Below, in pieces: positions 11,305 through 23,540 of a DNA stretch of 64,000 nt (the first letter of the stretch is position 1; each line of letters opens with the position of its first letter). This DNA is from Ciona intestinalis. Taxonomy: Eukaryota > Chordata > Ascidiacea > Phlebobranchia > Cionidae. The notes below the pieces were generated by a model. That model saw only the letters and a program-made list of their open reading frames with translations. It made no database searches and was not told where the DNA came from. The DNA is taken from positions 4,784,991 to 4,848,990 of the forward strand of contig NC_020167.2 in assembly GCF_000224145.3 (NCBI RefSeq). The letters are read 5' to 3'. Made by a program: the position numbers and the translations under genes.

Positions 11305-13579
11305 ATGGCACATAAGTTTTGTAAAAAATATTTAGCGAGTTTGGTTGTCGCACTAATTCTATTAATATACTTATGTCAGGTAAGGTAAAATACTACCATA
11401 AAATGTAAATATGTTTTTAACTGTAAGCGTGTTTTAACAACTGTTGCTTTGTCGCTATATCCTGTCTTTCCGTTAAAAATATTTTAAAATAATCGAAAAG
11501 TCAAATTAAACGTATAATATTATTATTATTATTTAAATGCAGTAATATTACGAGTTTTCTAGAGTGATGCCACTTTGTCCAAGAAAGACAAAAAGAAACC
11601 GAAGAAAAGTGGATCCCGCCCACCGGGGGTCGCTTACGATAACAAAAAGTTTCCGAACAATTGCCACGGTATATAAAATGAGTGAATATATTTGTATACA
11701 ACTTAACTTTTTGCTGTGACAGTTTATATAGTAGTGTGGGAAAACATGGGTATGGGACTCCTTTAGCACCCAATAAACAAACATTTAAACAATTAACAAC
11801 GGTCTAGGGGAGCCTTGGTGATACGGTTTTATAATTATTTAAATGTTTTGTTTACTACCGAATGGAACCAGAAAATAAAAACAAAACAAGTCCCATGTTC
11901 CCCCATCCTACTATATTTGTTTAAAATTTTCTTTTTGCTGTGACCAGTTCATATTCTAAACTCTTATAGTTTGTCGGTTAATGGTGGAGGAAATCAAACA
12001 TTCGTTGAAAGGAGAAGCAGATCTAACGGAGGAGCAACTAAAAGAGAAAAAGAGAAAAGATCGAAGAAAATCAAAAGCGGAAAGAAAAAGAGAAAAGTAA
12101 TCCGTTTTTTAGTAATAGTTTGTTAAAATTTGTAAACAAATATTTTTAAAGTTCAATCCACGAAACGGTAATAAAAAATTTTATGTTTAGGGCTTTACCG
12201 ATGCTCGTAGCAATCGAAGAAGTTTGTAACAGTATGCTTGGGTACTTACCGCAACAAGCGGATAAAACCAAATTCAGGTAAGCATATAGTGCTATGGTGT
12301 AAGGTGTGAGCACTTAAATTCCATATTTTCAAGTCGTATTTTTAAACGCTCTTGTAAAGTAGCGTGGCTACGTTTATATAAATCTGTAAATATTGTTTCT
12401 TTACCACCAAATGGGGCGAGAACAAAAAGTGAAAACAGGTCCCATCTTATGCCACTCTTCTATATCTAAATATCATATTTCGTCCTACTATGCCTAAACC
12501 ACGCATTACCTAACCGATAAAATTGTACATTTAACTACTCTGCCCTACTCCGGAAGAGTTCTACCAAAATTTACTTTTGGTACACAGATACGTGAAGTCA
12601 CATGACCTGAAAGAGGTCAATTCCTTGATTAAATCGCAGGAGGAAAACGACAACGCTGCAGATGAGCTAGCGCGTAAATACGACGCTTATAGACATCCTG
12701 AAACTAACCGCTTGCTGGCGATGGTGAGTTGTGCTTTAAAAATCAAAAAAATATTCATTATTATACTACTTAGGGGAAAGATAAAACACCTTTAGCGCAT
12801 AATATCCAAATATCCTGATCGTTTTTTAAACAATAAAAAATGGTCTATTGAAATCGCAAGGATATGGTTCAATAATTCTTTGAAAGTTCTTACTTTACTA
12901 TTAAATGGAACGAGAAAATAGAACGAAAAGGTGTCCCCTCTTCCCCTACCGCACTATATATATATTTTTTTACCCATCCAGTGCGACGAAATCATAAATC
13001 GAGAGGAAAACAACTTAATGAGATGGAACACCAATGAAGAAAAAGAAGATTTGTTTGATTATTTGTGCAGAAATAGGTATATATATTTTTCCAGCATTTA
13101 CTGCATACTGTCGGCTACAGTCTGGTAAAATTAGTTTATCTATCTAATATTTACGTTATATAGTGCTATATGACGTCAGATGGAATACGGTAAACACATA
13201 TATCCCTATTTCCAAATCGTGTTATTAACAATTAACAACACTCCTTAAAAAAGTCCTAAAAATACCGGTATATATATATAGTAATATATGGCGTCAAATG
13301 AGATATAAGCACATATAGCGTTATTAACAATTAACAACGTCACTCTCCCTTTAAAAGTCTTGAGGATACAGTTATATAATTTTATAAATGTTTTTTGTTC
13401 CATGTTACCCCGCAAAAAAATGTGTCCCACCTTACCTCGCTCTACCATACAGAGTTTTTACTGTGGAAGATTCCGATGAATGTCTCAACGAAACTTCAGC
13501 ACGTGACGATCTATGGGTAAAAGCTTTTGATGTTGTGCTCGAGAAACATCCCGAGTTAAGAAATAAGCAAGATCTTTAA
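11305..13579 (+). CDS. cnpy3: Canopy 3/4-like (PRAT4-type) ER saposin-like protein, 250 aa
   Basis: Seven exons, all joins in phase: 11305-11379, 11563-11668, 11970-12096, 12191-12277, 12588-12723, 12982-13076, 13453-13579 (753 nt). It starts with a hydrophobic signal segment (VVALILLIYL). The six family cysteines are present: C-x2-C at 59/62, EEVCNSML, CDEIINREEN, DYLC and DEC. The C-terminal half matches the CNPY3/CNPY4 pattern (acidic 'EEF-like' stretch, then DLFDYLCRNRVF). It ends KQDL, a KDEL-type ER-retrieval signal. Canopy 3/4 proteins are ER co-chaperones that help Toll-like receptors reach the surface; that role here is inferred from family. An unusual feature is a Lys/Arg-rich block (EKKRKDRRKSKAERKRE) between the first and second cysteine groups. 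Assignment to 3 versus 4 is not possible by eye. Confidence 0.85.
11729..11914 (+). mobile_element. MITE copy in Canopy intron 2
   Basis: It begins atagtagtgtgggaaaacat and ends ccccatcctactata, with the internal 'aacaattaacaacggtct' block. It fills about 60% of the intron. Confidence 0.75.
12289..12472 (+). mobile_element. Degenerate MITE copy in Canopy intron 4
   Basis: Matches are patchy but ordered (catattttcaagtcg, ggctacgtttatataa, tctttaccaccaaatgggg, caggtcccatctta). It belongs to a subfamily with a 'ggctac..ttatata' middle. Confidence 0.5.
12765..12958 (+). mobile_element. MITE copy in Canopy intron 5
   Basis: It begins actacttaggggaaagataa and ends ttcccctaccgcactatata, with the 'atatcctgatcg' and 'ttctttgaaagttctt' middle. 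The right end lies 23 nt before the exon 6 acceptor. Confidence 0.75.
13160..13449 (+). mobile_element. Two degenerate MITE copies in tandem in Canopy intron 6
   Basis: Two stretches (13160-13270 and 13280-13449) both carry 'gttattaacaattaacaac'. The second also has the right end 'gtgtcccaccttacctcgctctacca', which leads straight into the exon 7 splice acceptor. Confidence 0.55.
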
Positions 13580-13688
13580 CGTAAAATTAACACGGTTATT
13601 TGAATGTTGAGTTATTCGTGGTGGTTTCTGACTTTTTTCCCGGCGAGTAAAAATATATAATATGTAGAAAATATATGGAAAGGTATAT

Positions 13689-13694
13689 AATAAA
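13689..13694 (+). terminator. Poly(A) signal of the Canopy gene
   Basis: AATAAA about 110 nt downstream of the Canopy stop codon. Confidence 0.5.
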
Positions 13695-13816
13695 TGCATA
13701 ATACCTCTTCGCTTTACGGACACATTTGCGTCTAAGAAAAATGTAATTACTTAAAAATCTGTCGCGAAGCCAGTAATAGACAACCTATACGGAATAAATT
13801 GTGTATTCTTTTAATG

Positions 13817-14007
13817 TAGTACTGTGGGATAAGACTGAATACCTTTAGATTAATCACACATTTCCTGAAAGTTTCAAGCAATTAACAGTGCCATTTTAGA
13901 CTCTCTAGGCTACAGTTATATAATTCTTTAAATACCCTTGATTTACTACCAAATATGACGCGAAAACAGAATAAAGTGTCCCATCCTACCCCTCCCTGTT
14001 ATACTAT
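13817..14007 (+). mobile_element. MITE copy, subfamily with 'ctaggctacagttata'
   Basis: Ends tagtactgtgggataagact and gtgtcccatcctacccctcc are imperfect inverted repeats. The middle differs from the main family in the same way as the copy at 24345. Confidence 0.65.
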
Positions 14008-14009
14008 AT

Positions 14010-17000
14010 TTTTTTAAGTTTGCGAATATAAGAAGTGGGATTTTAAATGGTGCGTAATAAGAGTGTGGGATAAGCCACGCTAATAAGGGAAAGTCCGGGG
14101 TTTACTGTTGTTTTGGTCCCCAAATATGTCATCTCTGAAAATAGAATATACAGTCATTATTTATCGCGTAATGGTAGGAACCTTTTAATCGTACCCGTGT
14201 GTCGTCACCGCAGCCAATTGAGTTATGTGAACGAGAAACGGTATAACTTGCCAATGTTTAAACATTCAAAGCCATTCGCGCAGGTGGGATTGGCCTGAAA
14301 CGATAAATTAACCTTAATTACGGCACGTTTGCTGGCCTGAGTACCAGTTATACACACGACTTCATGTTTTGGATATCCTCTTCGTGCCTTCCACATAAAT
14401 CAAATTGGCCGATCCCAGTCTAAAGGTTAGGACTGTGACCTGCGTAACCACGTACATGACAAAGTATAATCTAATGCTGATTAAACTGAGATGAAACCAC
14501 TTTTCTGTTGTATTGTTTTACTGTATAGTATAATATATATGCTGCTGGCTGAACTCTTCTATAACTGTTGCTACTTTTGGGCGTTTTTCAAGTTAAAGTT
14601 TAGAGATACGAAAGTTTACGTAATCTTATAAACTTAATTTACATCGCAATAATTTAGTTCATTATAATGTATTGTATTGAATATCCACCCACGGTCGTAA
14701 AATACGTCATGTATATTACCATTATCCAATACACAGGATACGGTTAGTGATATACAAAACGGTAAAGGTTACGGATTACGTTTATGTGGTAAACCGGTGT
14801 GCTTTAATTAACGCTACAAAGCAGCCTGCAAGGAGCATTTATAGCTTATTACACTACTGGTACCCTTAAAGCGGCCAGATTTCTTGGTAATTGAACAACT
14901 CGACCGAAGTGGTAGCAAGTTGACTATAAGCCGAAGAGAAATCCGGCCAAAGCCTCTCGCGTAAAAGGTTATCATGCTAAATTCTAAATACTTTTACTAT
15001 AGCTTTAATACACGTACTATACCACAGAACGTATATTTTACTGCTTTTTACGTAGATGATTGATTTTTTAATAAACTGCATTAGTTGACGGCTTTGTACA
15101 TAATTGCTTCATATTGCACGGACCACTGTATAGATTAAATCGACCGTCAAATTTCATATGCGGGAACAACTATGAGGGTGAACCCGTCCCGAATCCAAAA
15201 TACTAAAAGAACAAAACCAACGTGCTTGGAGAAACCACTACGCTCTGTTGTGTTGTTATATGTACACAGAAAGAAATGCGCAAAACTTGTTGAGTTTTCT
15301 CTTTTGTTTCTTCACGTACCTATTGTTAAAACAAAGCATTTAAACAATTATATCTCTCTTGAGTGGATTTCATTTAAGGTACGCCTGCTTTATTTTCACT
15401 TTAATTACCAGTACATCGTATAGAAGTCAGAGGAGTAGTTTAAATATAAATAGAATTGTTGTCAAACATCTCAGAAACCTTACGCAATGTTGAATTGCGT
15501 TTTTACAATGTAGAAATAGACCGGGTGACATCAACCTACCCTCATATGCCCCGTTTGTTAAGTGATATGGTAGACTCATTTCTCCCATCTAAATGAATAA
15601 TTGCTTTTTCCATTAAATATCTGTCAATGAATTCAGGTACCCGAGTAAGCAGAGAAAATAGTACAGGGGCAAAGATTTGGAAGCAAATTAAATAAGAATG
15701 AGTCTATTAATATTGCACCTTTCCATTGGCTGGGAATTCAACTCTGGAATTGGACTTCATCGCACTTGGTATATTTTTACCTGTGGAAAACCACAGATCA
15801 CGAAAAGGATCGAAACTTATTAGCACATGCCCGACCTTTGATATGACGCCCGCCGCATATCTTGACTTATATTTAATATTGTGGTGTTATGTTACGGTCT
15901 TTGAAAGGAGCACAGCAGGCGCTGAATCGACACAAAGCACCACTGGCCCGTACATCCAACCAGCCCGCCACTTTGCCGTATGCTATTAATTGATTGCGTT
16001 CGATTCGAACGCTAAGGAGTTCCGCAAGGCTAGGAAGAGTCAAATAAATGGTGATTTCCGCGAACTCAGCTGTAATGAGAAGCGAAGTAGATGTTGAATT
16101 ATTCAGGGTGGTTCAAAATAGAATCGATAGCAACTTCTTTGACGTTTGGTTTGTTAGGAATATGTTTCTTCAGCAAGTTATGTGTCTATAGTTGGTTGAA
16201 CCCTGAAGACACACACACAGTTGCTGTTTAAAGAAAAATGGGGTAGCGGTAGCGCAGATAAGGTGTAGGCAGACGGCACCAAGCAGTTGCGTATAAAATC
16301 AAGCGAGGCGTGGAACAGCAGTGAAAGGTGGGCGACGGATGTCAATATACAGTATATATAATTTATTTTCCGATTCTTTCTATAAATATACGTAAACGTG
16401 TAACGTATATGCTTTGGCGAAACGCGCCGCTTTTAGTTATTAGAGCTGTTTATGTCGTCCAATAGCAGAGCTGTCTTTGTTATCGTCGTTCCGATCTATT
16501 CAAATTAGATCTTTATGGCCGTGCATAGAAATTCGATATTAACAAAGGAGTAATTATTGGCTTTTGTCGACAATGTGCCTACAGTTGGATCATACCTCAT
16601 CATTTGGTGGTGTTGGTGTGGCAACTATACATTGGCAATACCCAGGTCGTTACGTTTTAATTAGCTGCATTTGGATTAGTGGCAGTAATTGCTGAAACAT
16701 ATCGATTGGTTACGTACATACGATAATATGTTTAACAGATAATGTTGCAATAAATGGAAAGAGCGTGCTTTTGTACGAGGTATAGACAGGAAAAGGAATT
16801 TGTTTCTAGCGTTTAAATAGGTTTATCTGTGACTATAAATTACTTCAATGCCCGAAACCTTGTCACAAGACTTGTGTGCCCAACTTTACATCAAGCGTTA
16901 TCAGGCAACAGTACTTGTTAACAAGTCAAGTACATTACGAAAGCTAGTTAAACATTGTAACCGCTCCCAGGAGTAAACAAAATTTGCCATCTACCAATCA

Positions 17001-19184
17001 AGAACTCTGCGCTTAAATGTTTCTTTTCATGCTTTAAAAGTGTATGTTTATGGCGGGGCTATCCTTTTCTCTCATTAGTCTCTTGGCTGAATGGCTACCG
17101 GTATCCTATTTATTGTGCGGGAAATGCGACGTCACTTATGATTTAAATACCACCAATACGTCCATACGCGGTAATAAATGTAGATAAGTTAACCTTTATA
17201 GAGTTACCAGGTTTTCGAGGAAGTATATCTCGCTAAATGAACTCCTAATAACGGGTAATGTAAATACGTTAGGGTGTAAGATTAGTACGCAACTTGTTAA
17301 CGCTAACAAATAGATAAAAGGACTTTCGAATGTTTACTAATATTAATTCCCATTGGTGTTCATTTACATAATAAGTCGCCCTAGGTTAAAATTCGTTCAT
17401 TAGCTTGTACAGACTGTGTAAATTGGATGTTTGGGCGTTCTGGCATTACCGAAACATCCTGCTACGTCACATTTCGTGACGTTTTTTTAGAAACGCGATT
17501 CCTATAAGGCAAGTCATACGCGACAGACAACAGTTTAAAGCGTTTAAGTGACCGCGGCGGGTTGTTGCTATGATATGGCTGAACCTGACAAAGACGGAGC
17601 TACTGTAGGTTAGAGTTAGTGGCATGTTATATATAATAAGGGTATATTTTTAGGAAGCATTAGTATTTTATTATAGTCTCTTTACCGTATGTCGTTTAGC
17701 TCTCTTGGTGAAAGTGAATTATTAATGAACAGCATATGTCACCAGGTGTTGTATGAATAGACACTTTTTTCAAAAGAAACAGTTTTCACGGTGTGTATTA
17801 GGAACAGCAACTAGTTTTATGTTGAATATCCTAACAATGGCGACATAAATTCTCAGGCATATGATTGGCAGACTGTTGTTGCTATAACGAAAAGGCTGTT
17901 TCCCGATCTCTAAGTTCACTACAGACTGCTGTAACGCGTTGTGTATAAAGTTGGTGTATGCTGGAATATAATTCTTCACTAAAAACGTACGGATGTAAAT
18001 CGCTTGTTTAGACAGTTATGTATAGACAAACTGCTAACCAGGCTAAGCACTATCACTTCCAGCAGACGCGTGCAAATCAAACAAACAAACATCTTGCGCT
18101 TCCGCCGCGCACACACACGCAAGCCCTAAGCGTTGTTGATTTCAGACGCTTTTTGGGTGAGTAAACTACATAACGAAGTTTAGCCTTTTGTTTAGAATGC
18201 GATTATGTGCCACTAAGCGAGGGAACGTAAATAACGATTAAATACCTTCGATTTTCCCATCTCGGCCTCAGTCCAAGCGATTTGCACCATTAAGTTTTCG
18301 ATATTAGAAGATTCGTTCTGCTGAGAAGGTACTTAGCGTTATAGAAGGAAAGAATTCGTCGAGTTAGTAATCGAAATGTCGATAAATTCAGGCTGTGGTT
18401 AGTCTTAACAAAATACCATTTGAAAGGAGTTCTGAAATTAAATTTAAATAGCTGGGTAGTCGAGAAAGACACGGTTGTGAGTTCAATCCGTCTTTCCTCT
18501 TAATAATTTATCGCGTAAGACATTGTAATGTGTCGCATTCCGACGTGTTAAGATAGTGGTCAGGTGTATTAGATTTTCAAGCTACGTCATCTGGTGCTCA
18601 TGTCGCGCAAGGACGTATGCTTTTCCGGAAGCGTGTGCTTTCTGTTGTTGATTTTAGCAAAACAGTTTGCTCAGGTTTTAATTCGCTTTAATTTTAGGCG
18701 AAAAAGCGGACAGCCGTGTATAACGCCCTCGGGCAATCTAACGTCTTCACTCAGCCTGTTTATTATGGCGTTCAGGCACTTACGATTGAAAGTGGTATTT
18801 TTTACCTTCAGACGGTTTTAGCCACCGGTGGTAGAGCGATAGCGACTGTTTAAGTAATAGGTTACACCATACGCCAGGGCGTGCAATTATATTAAGCAAG
18901 GAAACAGCACTTATGTTGTGGCCACGCATTTTGTTGTCTCGTGATCGGATTGTCGTTTAGAGGATGCGGAAGTTTTCGCAACTTTATTGGGCCTTCTCAT
19001 TGCATCTTTAAAAATAATATGAAGTCAGTGATTAGTTTTCTGTTTCAGATCATTGGCATATTGATTTCAGTAGATCTGCAATTTAGTTTCACGACTGTGC
19101 TTTTTTAGAAAGTTAATGCAACTGAAAACTTCATGCCAAATTTTTGGATTAGAGCCTAACTCATAAAAGCCTGGATTACTCAAG
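14010..19184. other. 5.2-kb intergenic region upstream of G-alpha, no gene or repeat recognised
   Basis: Open frames here are short and have no coding character, and no MITE or SINE copies are seen. A possible 3' splice site (tgtttcag at 19041-19048) suggests a 5' UTR intron for the G-alpha gene. The region is a candidate for cis-regulatory DNA, but no specific sites can be assigned. Confidence 0.4.
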
Positions 19185-20255
19185 ATGGGATGCGCCTCTT
19201 CTACATCGGGAGATGCGATGGCAGCCACCAGGTCCCGTCAGATAGACAGGGGCATCAAAGAGGACGCGAAACACGTCGATAAAGAAGTGAAGCTTTTGCT
19301 TCTGGGAGCTGGAGAGTCAGGGAAAAGTACAATCGCAAAACAAATGAAAATCTTGTACAAAGATGGCTTCTCCGAAAAAGAACGAAACTCTTACAGGCAT
19401 GTGGTTTACGCCAACGTTGTACAGTCGATCGTTGCCATCGTAAAAGCGATGCCCACTCTTCAGATCGAATTTGATGATCCAAACTGTACTGAAGACGCAA
19501 AAAAGGTGCTCACTGCTGGGCAGATGTTGGGAGACTTTGAGCTCTCCGGGGAGATTGGAGATGCAGTAGCGAGGCTCTGGGAAGATCCAGGTCTCAGAAA
19601 GAGCTATGAGCGTTCCCGGGAGTACCAGCTTAATGACTCGGCCGAATATTACCTCGAATCGATAGAACGATTAAGTCAAGCCGACTATATGCCAACCGAG
19701 CAGGATGTCCTACGAACCCGAGTTAAAACTACTGGTATCACAGAGACGAACTTTAATTATAAGAACCTCGAGTTTCGGTTGATTGATGTCGGAGGACAGA
19801 GATCAGAGAGGAAGAAATGGATTCACTGTTTTGAGGATGTGACAGCCATTATATTCTGCGTCGCTCTTTCCGCTTACGATCTTCTACTTGCGGAGGACGA
19901 AGAGACAAATCGAATGCACGAGAGCATGAGGTTGTTCGACTCCATCTGCAACAACGCTTGGTTCCGAAGTACGTCGATGATTCTATTCCTGAACAAAACC
20001 GACATCTTCAGGAGTAAGATTAAACACTCTCCACTTAACGTGTGCTTCCCGGACTATCAGGGAGAAAACACATTCGATCAAGCTGCCACCTACATCCAGC
20101 TTCAGTTCGAAAACCTGAACAATCACCCAGAGAAGATGGTTTACACTCACTTTACATGCGCCACTGACACTACCAACGTACAGTTCGTATTTGACGCGGT
20201 TTCTGACGTCATTTTGACAAAGGTGCTTGGAGACTTGGGGCTTATGACAGAGTAA
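19185..20255 (+). CDS. Intronless Gi-class heterotrimeric G-protein alpha subunit with altered C-terminus (356 aa)
   Basis: A single open frame of normal G-alpha length. It starts MGCASS, giving Gly2 for myristoylation and Cys3 for palmitoylation. All GTP-binding motifs are present: GAGESGKST (41-49), the switch I segment [11 protein letters not shown] with the catalytic Arg, [16 protein letters not shown] (usual form NKKD) and TCATDTTN. Sequence across switch II and helix 3 ([20 protein letters not shown]) is closest to Gi/Go. The C-terminus reads GDLGLMTE where Gi has KDCGLF: the pertussis-toxin cysteine is Leu and the tail is longer. That tail is the receptor-coupling end, so partner choice may differ. 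Absence of introns in a gene-rich, intron-rich region suggests origin by retroposition, but the frame is intact. I recall a divergent toxin-insensitive 'Gx' in Ciona; this may be it, unchecked. Confidence 0.93.
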   Translation: MGCASSTSGDAMAATRSRQIDRGIKEDAKHVDKEVKLLLLGAGESGKSTIAKQMKILYKDGFSEKERNSYRHVVYANVVQSIVAIVKAMPTLQIEFDDPNCTEDAKKVLTAGQMLGDFELSGEIGDAVARLWEDPGLRKSYERSREYQLNDSAEYYLESIERLSQADYMPTEQDVLRTRVKTTGITETNFNYKNLEFRLIDVGGQRSERKKWIHCFEDVTAIIFCVALSAYDLLLAEDEETNRMHESMRLFDSICNNAWFRSTSMILFLNKTDIFRSKIKHSPLNVCFPDYQGENTFDQAATYIQLQFENLNNHPEKMVYTHFTCATDTTNVQFVFDAVSDVILTKVLGDLGLMTE

Positions 20256-20301
20256 TTACAACTCAGGGGTAACTCGCAAACAACTGCAAGCCAATAGTCA
20301 C

Positions 20302-20307
20302 AATAAA
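20302..20307 (+). terminator. Poly(A) signal of the G-alpha gene
   Basis: AATAAA 47 nt after the stop codon. Confidence 0.5.
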
Positions 20308-22414
20308 CACCGGACGGTACAATGTCTGGTTGGAGCCAACGCTGGGCAATGGTTCCTTTGGCGTGGCTGGTATGGAGATATTTATTGCACTATTAGCCTA
20401 TACTGGTTTTGGTGCACCTGAAAAACAAAAACCGCAGCGAAAGAATGTTCAAGTTATAGACCCCGCGCTTACTTTGTACCGTCACCTAATATGCGTTTTA
20501 CCATCTATTCTACAGATTACATGGCTACAGCTACCTTCCATTTTTCACATTTCTTTCCCCCCTTTTTTACAGTGGACCAACAACAACAAAAACAAACGAA
20601 TTAAACCAAGTTTTTACAAAAACTAACAGCTTAATCTAAACTGCATTTTAATGCGATTCTGGCATACAATCATAGCTGCAATTCTAGTATTTATTTTTTC
20701 TCATAAGATCACATATTGTGTGTCTGTGTGTATTTTTCGATTAAAACTGTATTATCATTTGTTTGTCGTTAATCCGTTTGCTTAATCTTTTTACGTTAAA
20801 AACAATGGCCGTGAGTATAGGTTCGGGTAATAAAGTTATTGCAAAATGTGCAATTACCTTGTGAGAATGAGCATATGTGTGTATATTCCTTGGCCGCAGT
20901 GCGGTTAGATGGCAATTACAGATTCGGACGCATTTCCCCAAATGAAAACACGCGTCATCAAAAATTTCGAGAGCGCACGTCGTTGTCAGAGGTGTTATTT
21001 TACAGCTACCGCAGTGACGTCTATATATTGGTAAGCAGTTACCACAGCGCGTACAAATAAACAAAACAAATTGTGAGGCAAATAAAATGAGGCGGATCCA
21101 CTAAAATAACAGGACACCTCGTTAGAAGCAGTCATTGCCATGACAGATCAACGATAACGACCATTTCCCCTACCTCTATTCTCCCTGTGTACGGAAAACG
21201 TGTTGTTTTAGACATTAATAATTCAGTCGCCCAAAAATTTCATGCTGCTTGCGCAAGATACACAACCTTCACTTCTAATTTCGTTACACTGCACATGACT
21301 GCCGTGTCGCTAGCATATATATTATTGATCGGTGGACATTGCGTTGTGTGTCTGTGACGCAACGTCTTAGTTGACGTTTATATGAGCAAGTCCATTGTGG
21401 CCTACAGCTCCCGTGGTACGGGCCCTACTACAACTAAAGAGACTATATATATATTTTACCACAGCTGGCTTAAAAACAGGTCAATAATAGTACAAAAACC
21501 AAGGATGGAAGAAAGGCTTGAATGATTTAACTAAATCCGACGAACCGTTGTCCCGGCGGGGGTGTGTCATCATGTCCCATGGCAATGCTATTACTAATAA
21601 AGATTGAACTTTATTTACTTGGTTTAACGTACCAAATATTCCATATATTATCTTCACTGTTTTTACCCAATACAATTTTAACAGCGCAGGGTAGTTTAAT
21701 GATTAACTGTCAACCGTTCGGAAACTTCAATACCGCGAGTATCCATATATTTCCGTATGCTGTGGTATGCCATCCACTTGCCGGTGATTAGAATGTAATC
21801 ACGGCCCAACCATACCATTATGGTTGAGCTGAAGAGTGTATGAACACCACATAATTGAGTTATTCCGGTACAATACTAAGTACAGTGGCGGTTGCTCCTG
21901 CTGTGTCATTAGAAGATCAATATACGGTGCAAGTAAAGAGTTCCTGGTCTCTAACGCTATATCACACTTTCCCAGACGCAAACCATTTCAAAGAAGTATA
22001 TATGTGATTGACGAATAGTCAATATATAGTAGGGCTGAGGTGTATGCTAAGCAGTAAGTAATAGCTCGGCTATGACTTCTGCGTGAGTTTATAACTCATG
22101 TAAATCGTTTTGAGCTTTTTTATATTTGGTTTGTTTTTGTGCGGTTACGTGACCCAGAGAATAAATTTCCTGGCTTATTTGTACACGCTTCGTGAGCCCA
22201 CGCTCTAACTGGCTCACATTTTTCTAAACGTAAGCCACTTATCAAAACAGAAAATGTCTCTGTGACATTTCTCTGTGACATTTTAGTACACCAGCAATAA
22301 CTTTAATATCGTTTTTGTAACAACACAAAATCATTTGTGATGACATGCGCACACCTATAGCAGGTATAATGTTAGATGTGAAGTTGAGATAATTTTAAAC
22401 CAAATCTTAAATGT

Positions 22415-22615
22415 AATAGGGTGGGGTAAGATAAAACATTCGTTCTTATTTCTCGTTTTTATTCTCTTTTCTCGTCTCATTTTGCTGCAAACAAATAATA
22501 TTTGCATTAATATATAACGGTAGCCCTGCGACTCCAAAACATTTGAAAATTGTTTAAGACACAATTAGAGAATATGGAATTAATGGGCTAACGGTATCCC
22601 ATCTTACCACTCGGT
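22415..22615 (-). mobile_element. MITE copy, diverged
   Basis: It begins aatagggtggggtaagataa and ends taacggtatcccatcttacc. The internal blocks are weakly kept. Confidence 0.6.
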
Positions 22616-22735
22616 ATTTCGTGGTTTAATGGCTGATGTTTTTACTTCGTTGTTCCTAAATTGCTCAAATATGTATAAATGTGTTATAAATCCAACTGTT
22701 TGACACTTCAATCGTTTATCACTTAGCTTAACATA

Positions 22736-22808
22736 TAGTAGGGTGGAAGATAGGACACCTTTTGGAAGATAGGACACAAAGATGTCCCGTCTTTCCCCGC
22801 CCTACCAT
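22736..22808. mobile_element. Miniature fold-back made of two MITE ends
   Basis: About 73 bp: tagtagggtggaagatagga at the left and gatgtcccgtctttccccgc at the right, almost touching, with the 'gaagataggacac' motif repeated. The internal ~120 bp of the family is missing. Confidence 0.65.
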
Positions 22809-23347
22809 ACCAATTATTGAAATGTTAACAAAAAAAATTAAAAAATGTCAAAATAACTACTGTGATGATAAATAATAAAAACTATGAATATTGTAGTAAA
22901 AATGCCAACTAAGATACTAATTGAACACACAGTTAACGGCGTCCGGCGCAGTAGTTTGATCTCCACCGCGCCACCTAGCGAAATTCCGCTGCTGATAATT
23001 TCAATGCAAAATATCATGATTGACCGTATATGTTGTCTATGTTGTTACAGCGTACACAACAGCAGCACAGTTGCATGTTGATACTTGCTATTAATGCGAA
23101 ACAAACGAAATCGCGTTACACAACATATGCCCACATTATAAATGTTTCTCTTACATTATAAATGTTTACATTATAAAAAAAAATATGCCCACATTTCAAA
23201 GTTTATATGGTATTGATTTGTCTTGTATTTTATACCAGCATATAAATTTGTCTGCTGTCTTGCACTTTTTGCTGTTTGTTTTATACTTTACGAATATAAA
23301 ATTAGCATTTAATTGGCAACAAAATAACGGAACGACTGATAGCATAT

Positions 23348-23540
23348 ATAGTAGAGTGAGAAAGATGGGACACTTTTTCATTCTATTTCTCGTCCTATTT
23401 AATGGTAAAAAAAGAACGTTCGAAAAATTATAAAACCGTATCCTTACGACTCCCATAGACTGTTGTTAAATTTTTAAAACACGAACAGGATATTTAGATA
23501 TTGTGTGTTAAAGGTGTCCCATCTTACCCCACAGTACTAT
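23348..23540 (-). mobile_element. MITE copy
   Basis: It begins gtagagtgagaaagatggga and ends ggtgtcccatcttaccccac, with 'aaaccgtatccttacgactc' inside. Confidence 0.8.

Noticed and set aside
15726-15989. 87-codon open frame in the region upstream of G-alpha
   Set aside because: No recognisable domain, no splice context, and length within chance expectation for a 5-kb region.
18430-18500. tRNA-like B-box (gttcaatcc) near 18485
   Set aside because: No acceptor stem or anticodon arm could be paired around it, and the A-box spacing is poor.
18821-18885. A-box-like ggtggtagagcgat
   Set aside because: No matching B-box or cloverleaf follows. It is probably chance.
22240-22290. Short repeat ctctgtgacattt occurring twice
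   Set aside because: Only two short units, so no array or element can be claimed.
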